Source: Vibrio neptunius
Lineage (GTDB): Bacteria > Pseudomonadota > Gammaproteobacteria > Enterobacterales > Vibrionaceae
Direction: 5' to 3'
Length of the DNA stretch: 64,000 nucleotides
NCBI GenBank assembly: GCA_019339365.1
Contig: CP079859.1
Span: 682,001-746,000 of the forward strand
Every line of letters begins with the position of its first letter. Within the stretch, counting starts at the first letter, position 1. The notes under the pieces are model-generated. The model did not search any database. It saw only the letters and a list, made by a program, of their open reading frames with translations, and was not told the DNA's origin. Shown one piece after another: positions 23,743 to 33,702 of the stretch. Made by a program: the position numbers and the translations under genes.

Positions 23743-24762
23743 ATGCTGGTTGTTCGCCCTATAGCAATGTCGGACTACGACGCGCTGCACACGTGTGCGG
23801 TGGAATCGGGTCATGGATTTACATCTCTTCCGGTTAACGAAGAACTGTTAACCAATCGTATTACTCATTCAGAGTACAGCTTTGCCAAAGATAATGTGAC
23901 TGAACCCGGTGACGAAGGTTACTTGATGGTTGGTTTCGACAGTGAGACTGGCGAAGTGGCAGGTTGTACTGGTATTGAAGCGTCTATTGGCTGGGATGTG
24001 CCATTTTATTCTTACCACATTAGCACCATAGTGCATTCATCACCGAAACTCGGGGTGAACAATGTGGTGAAGTTGCTGACGTTTGGCAATAACTACACAG
24101 GTTGTAGTGAAATTTGTACCTTGTTCCTACGCCCGGATTTCCGCGTTGGGCTCAACGGTCGTCTGATGTCGAAATGTCGTTTCTTGATGATGGCGGAGCA
24201 TCCGCATCGTTTCTCGAAAACGGTATTTGCTGAAATGCGTGGTGTGTCAGATGAAGAAGGTAACTCACCATTCTGGCAATGGCTGCAAGAGCATTTCTTC
24301 TCGATTGACTTCACTATGGCAGATTACCTGACCGGTATCGGTAAGAAAGGTTTTATTGCCGACCTTATGCCTAAGTTGCCGATTTATATCAACCTGCTAA
24401 GCAAAGAAGCTCAAGCTGTGATTGGTCAGGTGCATGAAAATACTAAACCTGCACTGCGTCTGCTTGAGAAAGAAGGTTTTACGTGCCGTAACTACGTCGA
24501 CATCTTTGATGGCGGCCCGTCCGTGGAATGTGATGTGCGCAATATTGAGTCGGTCCGTCACTCTTTCCGCGCCAAAATCACCATTGCTGAGCACACCAGC
24601 TCGCAAGATTACCTTATCTCAAACACATCGTTTGAAAACTTCCGTGCTGTAGCAACTAAAGCGGCGTACGACCAAGCTTCTGAATCTGTGATTCTGTCGC
24701 CGAGTGTGGCTAAAGCACTGGAAGTGAATGAAGGCGAATACGTTCGCATGCTGGCTCAGTAA
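23743..24762 (+). CDS. astA: arginine N-succinyltransferase
   Basis: First step of the arginine succinyltransferase (AST) pathway: succinyl-CoA plus arginine to N2-succinylarginine. The 339-residue protein starts [15 protein letters not shown] after AGGAGGG. The family pattern is present: [42 protein letters not shown] and [20 protein letters not shown]. AstB and AstE are not in this window, so the pathway is completed elsewhere. Confidence 0.94.
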   Translation: MLVVRPIAMSDYDALHTCAVESGHGFTSLPVNEELLTNRITHSEYSFAKDNVTEPGDEGYLMVGFDSETGEVAGCTGIEASIGWDVPFYSYHISTIVHSSPKLGVNNVVKLLTFGNNYTGCSEICTLFLRPDFRVGLNGRLMSKCRFLMMAEHPHRFSKTVFAEMRGVSDEEGNSPFWQWLQEHFFSIDFTMADYLTGIGKKGFIADLMPKLPIYINLLSKEAQAVIGQVHENTKPALRLLEKEGFTCRNYVDIFDGGPSVECDVRNIESVRHSFRAKITIAEHTSSQDYLISNTSFENFRAVATKAAYDQASESVILSPSVAKALEVNEGEYVRMLAQ

Positions 24763-24779
24763 TCGAAAGGAATAGAAAC

Positions 24780-26237
24780 ATGACACATTGGATTGCAGGC
24801 GAGTGGCTTGCCGGGCAGGGCGAAGCAATGAATTCGACCAGCCCATACAACAATGAAGTGATCTGGCAAGGCGACAGTGCGTCACCTGCGCAGGTTGAAG
24901 CGGCAGTCAGTGCGGCTCGACACGCCTTCTTAAGTTGGAAAAAGATGACTTACGCTGAGCGTGAAGCTATCGTGCTGGCGTTTGCTGAGAAAGTAAAAGA
25001 AAACAGCGAACAAATCGCTGAAATCATTGCGAAAGAAACCGGAAAACCTATCTGGGAGACACGTACTGAAGCGGCAGCCATGGCTGGTAAGATAGCGATT
25101 TCTATCCGTGCTTATCATGACCGTACCGGTGAAGCGACACGCGAAGCCGCTGGCAACCAGATTGTTCTTCGTCACCGTCCTTTGGGTGTGATGGCGGTAT
25201 TCGGCCCTTACAACTTCCCTGGGCACCTGCCAAACGGTCACATCGTGCCAGCATTGCTTGCAGGTAACACGGTTGTGTTTAAGCCATCTGAGCAAACACC
25301 ACTGACTGGCGAATTCGCAATGAAACTTTGGCAACAGGCGGGTTTACCAGCCGGTGTCATCAACCTTGTTCAGGGCGCGAAGGAAACGGGTGTTGCTCTC
25401 GCCGATTCAAAAGGCATTGATGGTGTATTGTTCACCGGTAGTGCTAATACAGGTCATATCCTGCATCGTCAGTTTGCAGGGCAGCCGGGTAAAATGTTGG
25501 CGCTAGAAATGGGTGGCAACAACCCTATGGTGATCTCTGAGAATTATGGCGAGTTGGATGCAACCGTGTATACCATCATTCAGTCTGCTTTCATCAGTGC
25601 AGGTCAACGTTGTACTTGTGCACGTCGTCTCTACGTTCCTGTTGGTGAAAAAGGCGATCAACTGGTGACTAAGCTGGTTGAAGCGACAGAGAAGATTCGT
25701 GTTGATCAGCCATTTGCTGAGCCTGCGCCATTTATGGGCCCTCAAATTTCTAAAGCCGCGGCGGACTTTATTCTTAATGCGCAAACCAACTTACAAAGTC
25801 TTGGCGGCGTGAGTTTGCTAGAAGCGAAAGCGGGTGAAGCGGCATTTGTGTCTCCGGGCATTATTGACGTGACGCCAATTGCTGATCTGCCAGATGAAGA
25901 GTATTTCGGTCCACTACTGCAAGTGGTGCGTTACCAAGGCTTGGAAAAAGCCGTTGAGCTGGCAAACGATACGCGCTTTGGCTTGTCGGCTGGTCTGGTT
26001 TCCACTGACGATAGCGAGTGGGATTATTTTGTTGACCACATTCGCGCTGGTATTGTTAATCGTAATCGTCAGCTAACTGGCGCGAGCGGTGATGCGCCGT
26101 TTGGTGGTCCTGGTGCTTCGGGCAACCTACGACCAAGCGCTTACTACGCAGCAGATTACTGCGCATACCCAATGGCTTCAATGGAAGGGGGCGAAACACT
26201 ACTACCCGCGACCTTAAGCCCGGGTGTTGAGTTATAA
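24780..26237 (+). CDS. astD: succinylglutamate-semialdehyde dehydrogenase
   Basis: NAD-dependent aldehyde dehydrogenase that oxidises N-succinylglutamate semialdehyde in the AST pathway. It has 485 residues and begins 17 bases after astA. Motifs seen are the NAD-binding FTGSANTG, catalytic Glu in [11 protein letters not shown] and catalytic Cys in [11 protein letters not shown], with [13 protein letters not shown] earlier. The ribosome binding site is AAAGGAA. A terminator follows. Confidence 0.93.
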   Translation: MTHWIAGEWLAGQGEAMNSTSPYNNEVIWQGDSASPAQVEAAVSAARHAFLSWKKMTYAEREAIVLAFAEKVKENSEQIAEIIAKETGKPIWETRTEAAAMAGKIAISIRAYHDRTGEATREAAGNQIVLRHRPLGVMAVFGPYNFPGHLPNGHIVPALLAGNTVVFKPSEQTPLTGEFAMKLWQQAGLPAGVINLVQGAKETGVALADSKGIDGVLFTGSANTGHILHRQFAGQPGKMLALEMGGNNPMVISENYGELDATVYTIIQSAFISAGQRCTCARRLYVPVGEKGDQLVTKLVEATEKIRVDQPFAEPAPFMGPQISKAAADFILNAQTNLQSLGGVSLLEAKAGEAAFVSPGIIDVTPIADLPDEEYFGPLLQVVRYQGLEKAVELANDTRFGLSAGLVSTDDSEWDYFVDHIRAGIVNRNRQLTGASGDAPFGGPGASGNLRPSAYYAADYCAYPMASMEGGETLLPATLSPGVEL

Positions 26238-26261
26238 ACATATTTTAAGGGTTTCCCTTAC

Positions 26262-26288
26262 CGCCTCCCTTTTAGGGAGGTTTTTAAA
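26262..26288 (+). terminator. terminator after astD
   Basis: GCCTCCC, TTTTA, GGGAGG, then TTTTTAAA. Confidence 0.85.
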
Positions 26289-26416
26289 CGTCACAGGTTG
26301 AAGGCTATCTGATCAGATTTCTGGATAAATTTGGTCAGATAGCCTCCTTTATAAAAAATTCAGTCAACAATAAGTATAACTCCGTTAACGTAGACAAACC
26401 CAAACAAGGAGGCGTT

Positions 26417-27208
26417 ATGACGCCACAAGTTTTATTCCAGTCGTTATGGAATGACTATATTCAACGCTTATGTCCCTCTGCTGATAACGTTCACCAACTG
26501 CTTCAGGAAAATGAGCCGCTGATCAATGACCACATCGCCCTGCGTACATTTAACGTAGCGCCTTTAGGCATTGAAACACTGGCCAAACCGTTTATCGACG
26601 TAGGCTACAAGCCATGCGGTGATTATGAGTTCGAAAGCAAGAAGTTAGTGGCGAAACATTTTGAGCACCCAGATCCGAAACAGCCGAAAGTGTTTATCAG
26701 TGAGTTAAAAGTGAACGAGTGTTCTCCAGAGCTTCAGGCCATTGTTGCCAAGCTGGTTGAGCAATTGGACACCGATAAACTAAAAGGTCATGAGTTCTTG
26801 TCTGGTGGGCGTCTGTGGGATCTGAGTTTTGCTGATTACCAGTTACTAGCAAAAGAGAGTGAATACGCTTCTTGGTTGGCCGCACACGGCTATGGTGCTA
26901 ACCACTTTACGGTTAGCGTGAATCAGCTGGACGCTTTTGAAGAAGTGAAAGGCGTCAATGATCACCTGCGTGAAGCTGGTTTTACGATCAATGAATCGGG
27001 CGGTGAAGTAAAAGGCTCGCCTGATGTGCTGCTTGAGCAATCCTCTACCATGGCAGATAAAGTGCCAGTGACCTTCACTGAAGGGACTGAGATGATTCCT
27101 GGTGGCTTCTATGAGTTTGCTAAGCGCTACCCTATGAGCAACGGTGAACTCTATCCAGGATTTGTTGCAGCCTCTGCTGATAAGATCTTCGAAAGTACTA
27201 ACGGGTAG
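26417..27208 (+). CDS. DUF1338 family, 2-oxoadipate dioxygenase/decarboxylase-like protein
   Basis: DUF1338 proteins have a VOC-like fold; the characterised member HglS/YdcJ turns 2-oxoadipate into D-2-hydroxyglutarate using Fe(II). This 263-residue form is shorter than HglS. Putative metal ligands are His in NDHIALRTF (about residue 35), His in YGANHFTVSV and Glu in GGFYEFAKRYP (ligand choice is inference from the family). A strong AAGGAGG precedes the ATG. It follows the AST genes but has its own leader and is probably transcribed separately. The substrate in this organism is unknown. Confidence 0.75.
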   Translation: MTPQVLFQSLWNDYIQRLCPSADNVHQLLQENEPLINDHIALRTFNVAPLGIETLAKPFIDVGYKPCGDYEFESKKLVAKHFEHPDPKQPKVFISELKVNECSPELQAIVAKLVEQLDTDKLKGHEFLSGGRLWDLSFADYQLLAKESEYASWLAAHGYGANHFTVSVNQLDAFEEVKGVNDHLREAGFTINESGGEVKGSPDVLLEQSSTMADKVPVTFTEGTEMIPGGFYEFAKRYPMSNGELYPGFVAASADKIFESTNG

Positions 27209-27304
27209 GAAGATCTGAGAACGGACTTCGTCCTCGGGATCGCTGCGCTTCGAGATACGGGCTGCGCCCTGCGAGAATTTAGAACGGGCTGTGGTGAAAC
27301 AGTC
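27209..27304. repeat. cluster of short G/C hairpins
   Basis: GGACTTCGTCC, CGCTGCGCTTCG and GGGCTGCGCCC in succession. Similar CGGGCTTCGCCC-type motifs precede repeat P copy 4 at 57738-57825, so they seem to accompany that repeat family. Confidence 0.5.
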
Positions 27305-27408
27305 GTCATTCCATAGACCGACGGAGGAGGGAGTCGGGAATCTTTATAGATTGACTCGCTTGTGTTAAGAGATCCCCAACTCGGTCGTCCCTCCCTCTCG
27401 GGGATGAC
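27305..27408. repeat. palindromic intergenic repeat P, copy 2
   Basis: GTCATTCCATAGACCGACGG at the left and CTCTCGGGGATGAC at the right, with inner GGGAATCTTT and GAGATCCCC. About 104 bp, able to fold into a long imperfect hairpin. Confidence 0.8.
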
Positions 27409-27414
27409 ATAAGC

Positions 27415-27450
27415 AAAAAAAGCCACCAATGTCTCCATTGGTGGCTTTTA
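27415..27450. terminator. terminator of crp (possibly bidirectional)
   Basis: AAAAAAAGCCACCAATG, a short loop, then CATTGGTGGCTTTTA. On the minus strand, after crp, it reads as stem plus T7. Confidence 0.85.
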
Positions 27451-27472
27451 AATTCTTAGCGGTTAATCGAAA

Positions 27473-28105
27473 TTAACGGGTACCGTAAACAACGATTGTT
27501 TTACCGTGGGCAGAAATCAAGTTCTGCTCTTCTAGCATCTTCAAGATACGACCTACGGTTTCACGAGAACAGCCAACAATCTGACCGATTTCCTGACGAG
27601 TGATCTTGATCTGCATGCCGTCTGGGTGTGTCATTGCATCTGGCTGTTTTGCTAGGTTAAGCAGTGTCTGCGCGATGCGACCTGTTACGTCAAGGAATGC
27701 CAAGTCACCGACTTTCTGACTGGTCACCTGCAGGCGGCTTGCCATTTGTGCAGACAGACGCATCAGGATGTCAGGGTTAACCTGGATTAGCTGACGGAAT
27801 TTCTTGAATGAAATTTCTGCTACTTCACAAGGAGATTTGGCACGAACCCATGCCGTACGCTCTTGGTCTTCTTCGAATAAACCAAGTTCACCGATAAAGT
27901 CACCTTGGTTTAGGTAAGAAAGGATCATTTCCTTACCTTCTTCGTCTTTAATAAGTACAGCCACAGAACCTTTAACAATGTAGTAAAGAGTCTCTGCTTT
28001 TTCGCCCGCATGAATGAGCGTGCTTTTTGATGGGTACTTATGAATATGACAGTGTGAAAGGAACCACTCTAATGTTGGATCGGTTTGAGGTTTACCTAGA
28101 ACCAT
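27473..28105 (-). CDS. crp: cAMP receptor protein (catabolite activator)
   Basis: Global transcription factor that binds cAMP and activates carbon-use, competence and flagellar genes. At 210 residues it has the same length as E. coli CRP and looks close to it. The cAMP pocket is seen in [20 protein letters not shown] (Glu, Arg and Ser ligands) and the helix-turn-helix in [20 protein letters not shown]. Starts [24 protein letters not shown]-like site at 28299 upstream suggests autoregulation. Confidence 0.97.
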   Translation of the reverse strand: MVLGKPQTDPTLEWFLSHCHIHKYPSKSTLIHAGEKAETLYYIVKGSVAVLIKDEEGKEMILSYLNQGDFIGELGLFEEDQERTAWVRAKSPCEVAEISFKKFRQLIQVNPDILMRLSAQMASRLQVTSQKVGDLAFLDVTGRIAQTLLNLAKQPDAMTHPDGMQIKITRQEIGQIVGCSRETVGRILKMLEEQNLISAHGKTIVVYGTR

Positions 28106-28298
28106 AATATCTCACTTCCTCTGCAGGGTACGCTTGCTGCTTTCCATGTTGTAGCTAAGCCTTGAATCAAGACCTACTAGGATAAGAGCACTTTTCAAAT
28201 GCTGCAAGCCATCTTTGTTTCGGTTTCAAATAGTATCTTTTTTTGAAATCGATTTCTTGATTTTAATCGGGTACATCTTACGATTTTGTACGCAAAAA

Positions 28299-28314
28299 TG
28301 TGCACATGATCACG
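28299..28314. promoter_or_regulatory. CRP-like operator upstream of crp
   Basis: TGTGC-ACATGA-TCACG matches the consensus TGTGA-N6-TCACA at 8 of 10 core positions. It is about 195 bases before the crp ATG, between crp and prkB. Confidence 0.5.
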
Positions 28315-28347
28315 GTATGAAAAGTAATCGTGTTTAGAACGCGAGTC

Positions 28348-29217
28348 TTAGCCAATTTTTCCGGTTTCAATTAACTGTTGCAAGATAGGGCGAACAATCA
28401 GCTCGACAGCGAAACTCATTTTTCCGCCCGGCACCACGAGCGTGTTGTGACGTGACATAAATGAACCGTCAATCATGGCCAGCAGGTATGGGAAGTCGAC
28501 ATTCTTGATACCACGCAGGCGAATGACAACAAAGCTTTCATCTAAGCTTGGGATGCCTTTAGCATTAAGTGGGTTGGAAGTGTCGACGGTCGGAACACGC
28601 TGGAAGTTGATGTGAGTTCTTGAGAACTGAGGAGTGATGTAGTTGAGGTAGTCGTCCATCGAACGGACAATTGAATCCATCACCGCTTCACGCGAATGGC
28701 CGCGGTCACGGGTGTCTCTGACAAACTTTTGGATCCATTCCAAGTTGACAATGGGGACCATGCCGATCAGAAAATCGACGTGTTGAGCGACATTCACATC
28801 GCCATCAACGACGCCACCGTGTAAGCCTTCATAAAACAGCACATCAGAGTTTTCTGGCAGTTCTTGCCACGGCGTAAAGGTCCCCGGCATTTGGTTGTAT
28901 GGTACGGCTTCATCAAAGGTGTGCAGATAACGACGTACCTGACCTGTCCCTTCGTTACCGTATTTACGGAAAAACTCTGCGAGCGCCGGAAAGTCGTTGG
29001 CCTGCGGACCAAAGTAGCTAATGTGACGACCTTGCTCACGGGCTTTACGAATTTCGACATCCATCTCTGGGCGAGTAAAACGGTGAAAGCTATCACCTTC
29101 GACCCAAGCGGGCTTGACGTTCATCATGTTGAACATTTTGCGGAACGCTTCAGATGTCGTAGTAGTGCCTGCACCAGAAGAACCGGTGACGGCAATGATT
29201 GGATGTTTTGCTGACAT
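28348..29217 (-). CDS. prkB: phosphoribulokinase-like kinase
   Basis: P-loop kinase of the phosphoribulokinase/uridine kinase class. In enterics and vibrios this gene sits beside crp without a Calvin cycle, and its physiological substrate is unclear. The 289 residues start MSAKHPIIAVTGSSGAGTTT (Walker A GSSGAGTT), followed by EGDSFHRFTRPEMD and DVLFYEGLHGG. Its stop is about 240 bases from crp. Confidence 0.92.
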   Translation of the reverse strand: MSAKHPIIAVTGSSGAGTTTTSEAFRKMFNMMNVKPAWVEGDSFHRFTRPEMDVEIRKAREQGRHISYFGPQANDFPALAEFFRKYGNEGTGQVRRYLHTFDEAVPYNQMPGTFTPWQELPENSDVLFYEGLHGGVVDGDVNVAQHVDFLIGMVPIVNLEWIQKFVRDTRDRGHSREAVMDSIVRSMDDYLNYITPQFSRTHINFQRVPTVDTSNPLNAKGIPSLDESFVVIRLRGIKNVDFPYLLAMIDGSFMSRHNTLVVPGGKMSFAVELIVRPILQQLIETGKIG

Positions 29218-29304
29218 GACAAACCTTGTCTGTAAATAACTGTCCCTTGTTGCATGTCACTATAACACGCTTTATTGGAAGGGCACGGTATGATGTGTTT
29301 TAAA

Positions 29305-29517
29305 TTAAAACTTTTGCTTGAGTTGAATATCGACGGTTTCGTGAAGCTCGGAAAACACCACAACAGCCTCGCCTGATTCGAGCTGGCTTTTTATTTGCTC
29401 GACTTTGTCTGGTAGGGATATTTCCAGTTCGCCATAATCAGTGCCCTCGCGAAGGACAAATTCACGAATCAGGTTGTCTAGTGTGTCTGAGTCAATTTGT
29501 TGCCATGGAACGATCAT
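29305..29517 (-). CDS. yheU: YheU family small protein
   Basis: 70 residues, [20 protein letters not shown], matching the UPF0270/YheU family, function unknown. It lies between yheT and prkB as in enteric bacteria, probably in the same transcript as yheT. Confidence 0.9.
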   Translation of the reverse strand: MIVPWQQIDSDTLDNLIREFVLREGTDYGELEISLPDKVEQIKSQLESGEAVVVFSELHETVDIQLKQKF

Positions 29518-29556
29518 AAATACCTCTGTCTTTTATGCTCGAAAAGTTGAGGGCTA

Positions 29557-30534
29557 TTATCCAGAAACCGCCAGACTTTGGTAGTAGGCTGGTAACGCTT
29601 CTTCTAACCAGAACCTAGGTTTGAGTGCACTGCCAGTTAAGAAACCAACGTGTCCACCTTGTTCGAACAGCCGGTAGTCGATATTGTCCGGGAGGACATA
29701 TTTAGGGATCACCGCATCGGTCATGAAAGGGTCGTCTTTAGCATGGATGATTTGTGTCGGTATGCGAATGTCTTTCAATTTGTGGATACCCGAACAACGT
29801 TGATAATAATCCTGTGCGTCTTTAAAGCCGTGCAGTGGTGCAGTGATCAAGTCATCAAATTCAAACAACTTGGTGACTCGCTTAATGCTCTGGTAAGAAA
29901 CATCGAGTTCACCTTTAATTAGGTGATGTTTCCGCAAAGCCGTTTTTTTCAACGATGAGAGTAAGTAGGTCTTGTAAACCTTGGAAAAACCCTTCTCGAT
30001 GCGTTCTGAACAAGCCGATAGGTCAAGTGGTGCCGACACTATGGTCGCCGCAGAAAGCAGAGGCGCTTGATTGTACTCAGCTAGATAGTTAGCCAACATG
30101 TTGCCACCGAGCGAAATCCCAACGGCGACTTTGGTTTCGTTCGGCACTTGTTGATTGAGCTGCTCAAGGAAGAAACGCGCATCTTCTACTTCACCGGAGT
30201 GATATGCGCGTGCCCGGTGGTTAGGTTTACCGCTACAGCCACGGAAATGCATCATCACAGATAGCCAACCTTGCTGAGAAAATGCGTGCATCAAGCCATT
30301 GGCATATGGGCTGTAAAAGCACCCTTCTAGGCCATGAAACAAGATAAAAACAGGCTTTTTCTTCGCGTGTTCAGTTTGCCAGTCTTCACTCCACGCCAGA
30401 TCGAGGAAATCACCATCTGGAGTATTCAGGGTTTGCCACAGTGGTTCAAATAGCGCTTTTTTGCGAATAAATCGTGGCGCTAGAGTTTGCAGATGCGGAT
30501 TGGCTAATCCTTTGGCAGCAATAAATTGAGTCAT
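29557..30534 (-). CDS. yheT: YheT-type alpha/beta hydrolase
   Basis: 325-residue hydrolase of the AB-hydrolase YheT/ABHD1-3 group, with an esterase-like role and unknown substrate. The nucleophile elbow is GISLGGNML (Ser about 146) and the oxyanion region is LFHGLEGCFYSPYANGL. The acid Asp is likely in HAKDDPFM and the His in EQGGHVGFL. The next gene upstream in the transcript starts 12 bases away, so the two are co-transcribed. Confidence 0.9.
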   Translation of the reverse strand: MTQFIAAKGLANPHLQTLAPRFIRKKALFEPLWQTLNTPDGDFLDLAWSEDWQTEHAKKKPVFILFHGLEGCFYSPYANGLMHAFSQQGWLSVMMHFRGCSGKPNHRARAYHSGEVEDARFFLEQLNQQVPNETKVAVGISLGGNMLANYLAEYNQAPLLSAATIVSAPLDLSACSERIEKGFSKVYKTYLLSSLKKTALRKHHLIKGELDVSYQSIKRVTKLFEFDDLITAPLHGFKDAQDYYQRCSGIHKLKDIRIPTQIIHAKDDPFMTDAVIPKYVLPDNIDYRLFEQGGHVGFLTGSALKPRFWLEEALPAYYQSLAVSG

Positions 30535-30545
30535 AAGAAAGCCTG

Positions 30546-31022
30546 TCAGTGGGTGAGATCATCGATGGATTGGGCAAAAACGGCGTGTAAATGTTCTCCG
30601 CCAAGCTGACGACAATATCTTAACGTCAGCGGTTCATCTTGGTTATTCTGTAATTCTATACTATTGATGCAGTCGACCAGATCAGACTGCTGCTGCTTTT
30701 CGAGTTGTAATTCGAACTGCAAAGCCTCTCTGTAGAGGGTCTCAGAAACATGAGATTTGAGTTTACGGCGCAGGTCTCGATAGCTGTGTAACAAGGTTTC
30801 TGAGCGCCCCAAACATTCTTCGACTTTGTGCCAGTCTTCATCGAGAAAGGCAGCTTGCTGCTCATCGAGCCATTTCAGCAGCAACAGCAAGTTCACATTG
30901 CCTTTGAACTGGTTTTGTAAATTCAGGCACGCATCTTTGACTTCCCTAACACTGTAATACTGTAGGCTGAACTGCCATAAACGTTCTAGTGTCAGAGATG
31001 TTGATACGTGCTTTGAGCTCAT
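30546..31022 (-). CDS. TIGR02444 family protein
   Basis: 158-residue, largely helical protein of the DUF2390/TIGR02444 family, commonly found between yheS and yheT. Starts MSSKHVSTSLTLERLWQFSL. The start overlaps the yheS stop by four bases (ATGA). Function unknown; the context links it to the yheS-yheT-yheU group. Confidence 0.85.
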   Translation of the reverse strand: MSSKHVSTSLTLERLWQFSLQYYSVREVKDACLNLQNQFKGNVNLLLLLKWLDEQQAAFLDEDWHKVEECLGRSETLLHSYRDLRRKLKSHVSETLYREALQFELQLEKQQQSDLVDCINSIELQNNQDEPLTLRYCRQLGGEHLHAVFAQSIDDLTH

Positions 31023-32941
31023 TGACCGTTAAACTCCTGTTCCATCTGCTCCAGCTCTTCCTGTAGCGCCATCCATTCCATTTCGACGTCTTCCAGTTCG
31101 GCTTTAGCCTGACTCTGAACGGTTAATATCTGATTAAGTTTAGCTTTGTTTTCCGCTTCATACAGCGAGTTATCAGATAATTGCGTTTCTGCTTCCGTTA
31201 ATTGATGACCAAGGGTCTCCATCTTAGCCTCAAGTTTAGTGAGTGTTTTTCGTGCAGGAGCGGTCTGTTTACGGAATTCGGCTTCACGACGCTTCTGCTC
31301 TTTTTTGGCAGCGGCACTGTTGATGTTGCTCTTCTCCGGTTGCGCAGATTGCGCTTCGCGGCGTTCCGCTTTTTGCTGTTCTGTCAGCCACTTGTAGTAA
31401 TCATTCAGATCACCATCAAAAGGGGCAACCTGACGATCATGAACTAAGTAGAGATCGTCTGTGGTTGCGCGCAGCAAGTAACGGTCGTGTGAAACAATCA
31501 CCATCGCACCTTCGAACGTTTGTAGAGCCAGCGTGAGCGCTTGGCGCATGTCTAAGTCTAGGTGGTTAGTCGGCTCATCAAGCAGCAATAAGTTTGGTTT
31601 TTGCCAAACGATCAGAGCCAGTACGAGGCGAGCCTTCTCTCCACCAGAGAAAGGGGCCACTTTTTCTAGCGCTTTATCACCTTGGAATCCAAAACTGCCC
31701 AGATAATTACGTAGCTCAAGTTCGTTTTTATCCGGTGCAATTTGCATCATATGCTGCAGTGGTGTCTCTTCTGGGTGCAGTGTCTCTAACTGGTGCTGAG
31801 CGAAGTAACCAATCTTAACCCCCTGAGAGTATGTCAGATCGCCACCTTGAGGGTTCAATTCACGAGAAAGCAGTTTGATTAGGGTGGATTTACCCGCGCC
31901 GTTACGTCCAAGTAGACCTATCCGGCTACCAGGAACCAGATTGAGGCGGATTTTTTCTAAGATCAGCTTGTCATCATAACCCGCAGAGACCTCATCCATC
32001 ATAATGATTGGGTTAGGCAACGCATCGGGATCGCGGAATTGGAAACTGAATGGGTTATCAAGCTGAGCAGGTAGAACTTTTTCCATACGCTCAAGGGCTT
32101 TGATACGGCTTTGTGCTTGGCGAGCTTTTGAGGCTTTATAGCGGAAGCGGTCGATATAACTCTGCATATGCGACATTTGCTTTTGCTGCTTTTCAAATTG
32201 TGCTTGCTGCAAGATGAGCTTTTGCGCACGCTGATCTTCAAACGAAGAGTAGTTACCCGTGTACGCATTCATCTGCTCATTTTCGATATGAATAATACGG
32301 CCGACGATAGGATCGAGGAAATCACGGTCGTGTGAGATCAGGACGAGCGTGCCTGGATAGTTTTGCAACCACCTTTCTAACCACATCACAGCATCAAGAT
32401 CTAAGTGGTTGGTTGGCTCATCGAGTAGCAAAAGATCGGAGCGACAAAGCAGGGCTTGTGCAAGGTTAAGGCGCATACGCCAACCACCAGAAAATTGAGT
32501 GAGGTTCCAGCTCATCTGATCTTGGCTAAAACCCAAACCATCAAGCAGTTCTGCGGCGCGAGCACGAATGCTGTAACCTCCAATGGTCTCAATTTTTCCG
32601 TGCAATTCGGCAACAAGTGTACCGTCATCGGTTTGTTCAGCGTTGAGTAGCTGTGCTTCCAGTGCACGATATTCACGATCACCGTCAATGACGTATTCCA
32701 GTGCCGGACGTTCGAGAGCGGGGGTTTCTTGCGCTACCCACGCCATTTCCCAATGGGAAGGCTTGCTGAAGTTACCAGCATCAATAGACAGTTCATCTTT
32801 GATCAATGCAAATAGGGTAGATTTACCGCAGCCGTTTTTACCGACTAGGCCGACTTTGTCGCCTGGGTGAATGGTCGCTGAAGTTTGGTCCAGCAGTGGC
32901 TTACCGCCACGCAGCAGCTGGATGTCAGAAAAGGTAATCAT
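31019..32941 (-). CDS. yheS: ABC-F family ATPase YheS
   Basis: Soluble ABC-F ATPase with two nucleotide-binding domains and no membrane part. These proteins act on the ribosome to relieve stalled translation. It has 640 residues. Domain 1 shows Walker A VGKNGCGKST and signature FSGGWRMRL; domain 2 shows LGRNGAGKST and FSGGEKARL, each followed by LLLDEPTNHLDL. The linker and charged coiled-coil C-terminus (about 530-640) are typical. Divergent from kefG. Confidence 0.93.
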   Translation of the reverse strand: MITFSDIQLLRGGKPLLDQTSATIHPGDKVGLVGKNGCGKSTLFALIKDELSIDAGNFSKPSHWEMAWVAQETPALERPALEYVIDGDREYRALEAQLLNAEQTDDGTLVAELHGKIETIGGYSIRARAAELLDGLGFSQDQMSWNLTQFSGGWRMRLNLAQALLCRSDLLLLDEPTNHLDLDAVMWLERWLQNYPGTLVLISHDRDFLDPIVGRIIHIENEQMNAYTGNYSSFEDQRAQKLILQQAQFEKQQKQMSHMQSYIDRFRYKASKARQAQSRIKALERMEKVLPAQLDNPFSFQFRDPDALPNPIIMMDEVSAGYDDKLILEKIRLNLVPGSRIGLLGRNGAGKSTLIKLLSRELNPQGGDLTYSQGVKIGYFAQHQLETLHPEETPLQHMMQIAPDKNELELRNYLGSFGFQGDKALEKVAPFSGGEKARLVLALIVWQKPNLLLLDEPTNHLDLDMRQALTLALQTFEGAMVIVSHDRYLLRATTDDLYLVHDRQVAPFDGDLNDYYKWLTEQQKAERREAQSAQPEKSNINSAAAKKEQKRREAEFRKQTAPARKTLTKLEAKMETLGHQLTEAETQLSDNSLYEAENKAKLNQILTVQSQAKAELEDVEMEWMALQEELEQMEQEFNGQ

Positions 32942-33093
32942 AATCTTGTGCTTTATTCTTGCTCGTATCGCGTCGAATAGTAGGGGGAATGAGATAAAAT
33001 GTCGATCATTGCGTTATGCTTAACAACAACGTATAACAAACCGATAACGATAAAATTGTACCTAACGATAACTTAGGTATTGAAAACAAAAGG

Positions 33094-33702
33094 ATGGCTA
33101 CTTACGGAATGGCTGCAAACGATTTAAATACTGAGTCGCCTGAAAAACCGAAAGTGCTTGTGATTTATGCTCACCCTGAATCGCAAAGTTCTGTCGCGAA
33201 CCAAGTGATGATTAAGAAGATAACGGCGCTTGATCACGTCACTGTGCATGATCTCTATGCGTATTACCCCGACTTTTTTATTGATGTGGATGCCGAGCAG
33301 CAGCGTCTACTTGCTCATGATGTGATCGTTTTTCAGCATCCGCTGTATATGTACTCTTGTCCGGCACTGCTTAAAGAGTGGATGGATCGAGTGTTGGGTA
33401 AGGGGTTTGCTTATGGAAAAGGCGAAGCACTGAAGGGTAAATATTGGCGCAGTGTTATTACCACAGGTGGTAATGAGGATGCCTTTGGCAGCAGTGGTTA
33501 CAACAAGTATCCGCTGTCAGAAATTTTACAGCCGTTTGAGTTGACCGCAGCGTTGTGCCAAATGGCATGGATTGAACCGTTGGTGCTTTACTGGGCTCGT
33601 AATGTCTCTGATATGGACCGCTATCAGCACGCAGAGGCTTATCGCCAATGGCTGCTCAACCCGACGATGACTGCAACTTCAGGAGAAACTCATGGCACTT
33701 GA
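33094..33702 (+). CDS. kefG: KefG, ancillary NAD(P)H oxidoreductase of KefB
   Basis: Flavodoxin-fold quinone-reductase-like protein that binds and activates the KefB potassium/proton antiporter. It has 202 residues. Seen: [34 protein letters not shown] and [13 protein letters not shown]. Two ATGs (33094, 33109) are possible; the second fits the family length a little better, but neither has a clear ribosome binding site. It overlaps the start of kefB by 11 bases. Confidence 0.9.
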   Translation: MATYGMAANDLNTESPEKPKVLVIYAHPESQSSVANQVMIKKITALDHVTVHDLYAYYPDFFIDVDAEQQRLLAHDVIVFQHPLYMYSCPALLKEWMDRVLGKGFAYGKGEALKGKYWRSVITTGGNEDAFGSSGYNKYPLSEILQPFELTAALCQMAWIEPLVLYWARNVSDMDRYQHAEAYRQWLLNPTMTATSGETHGT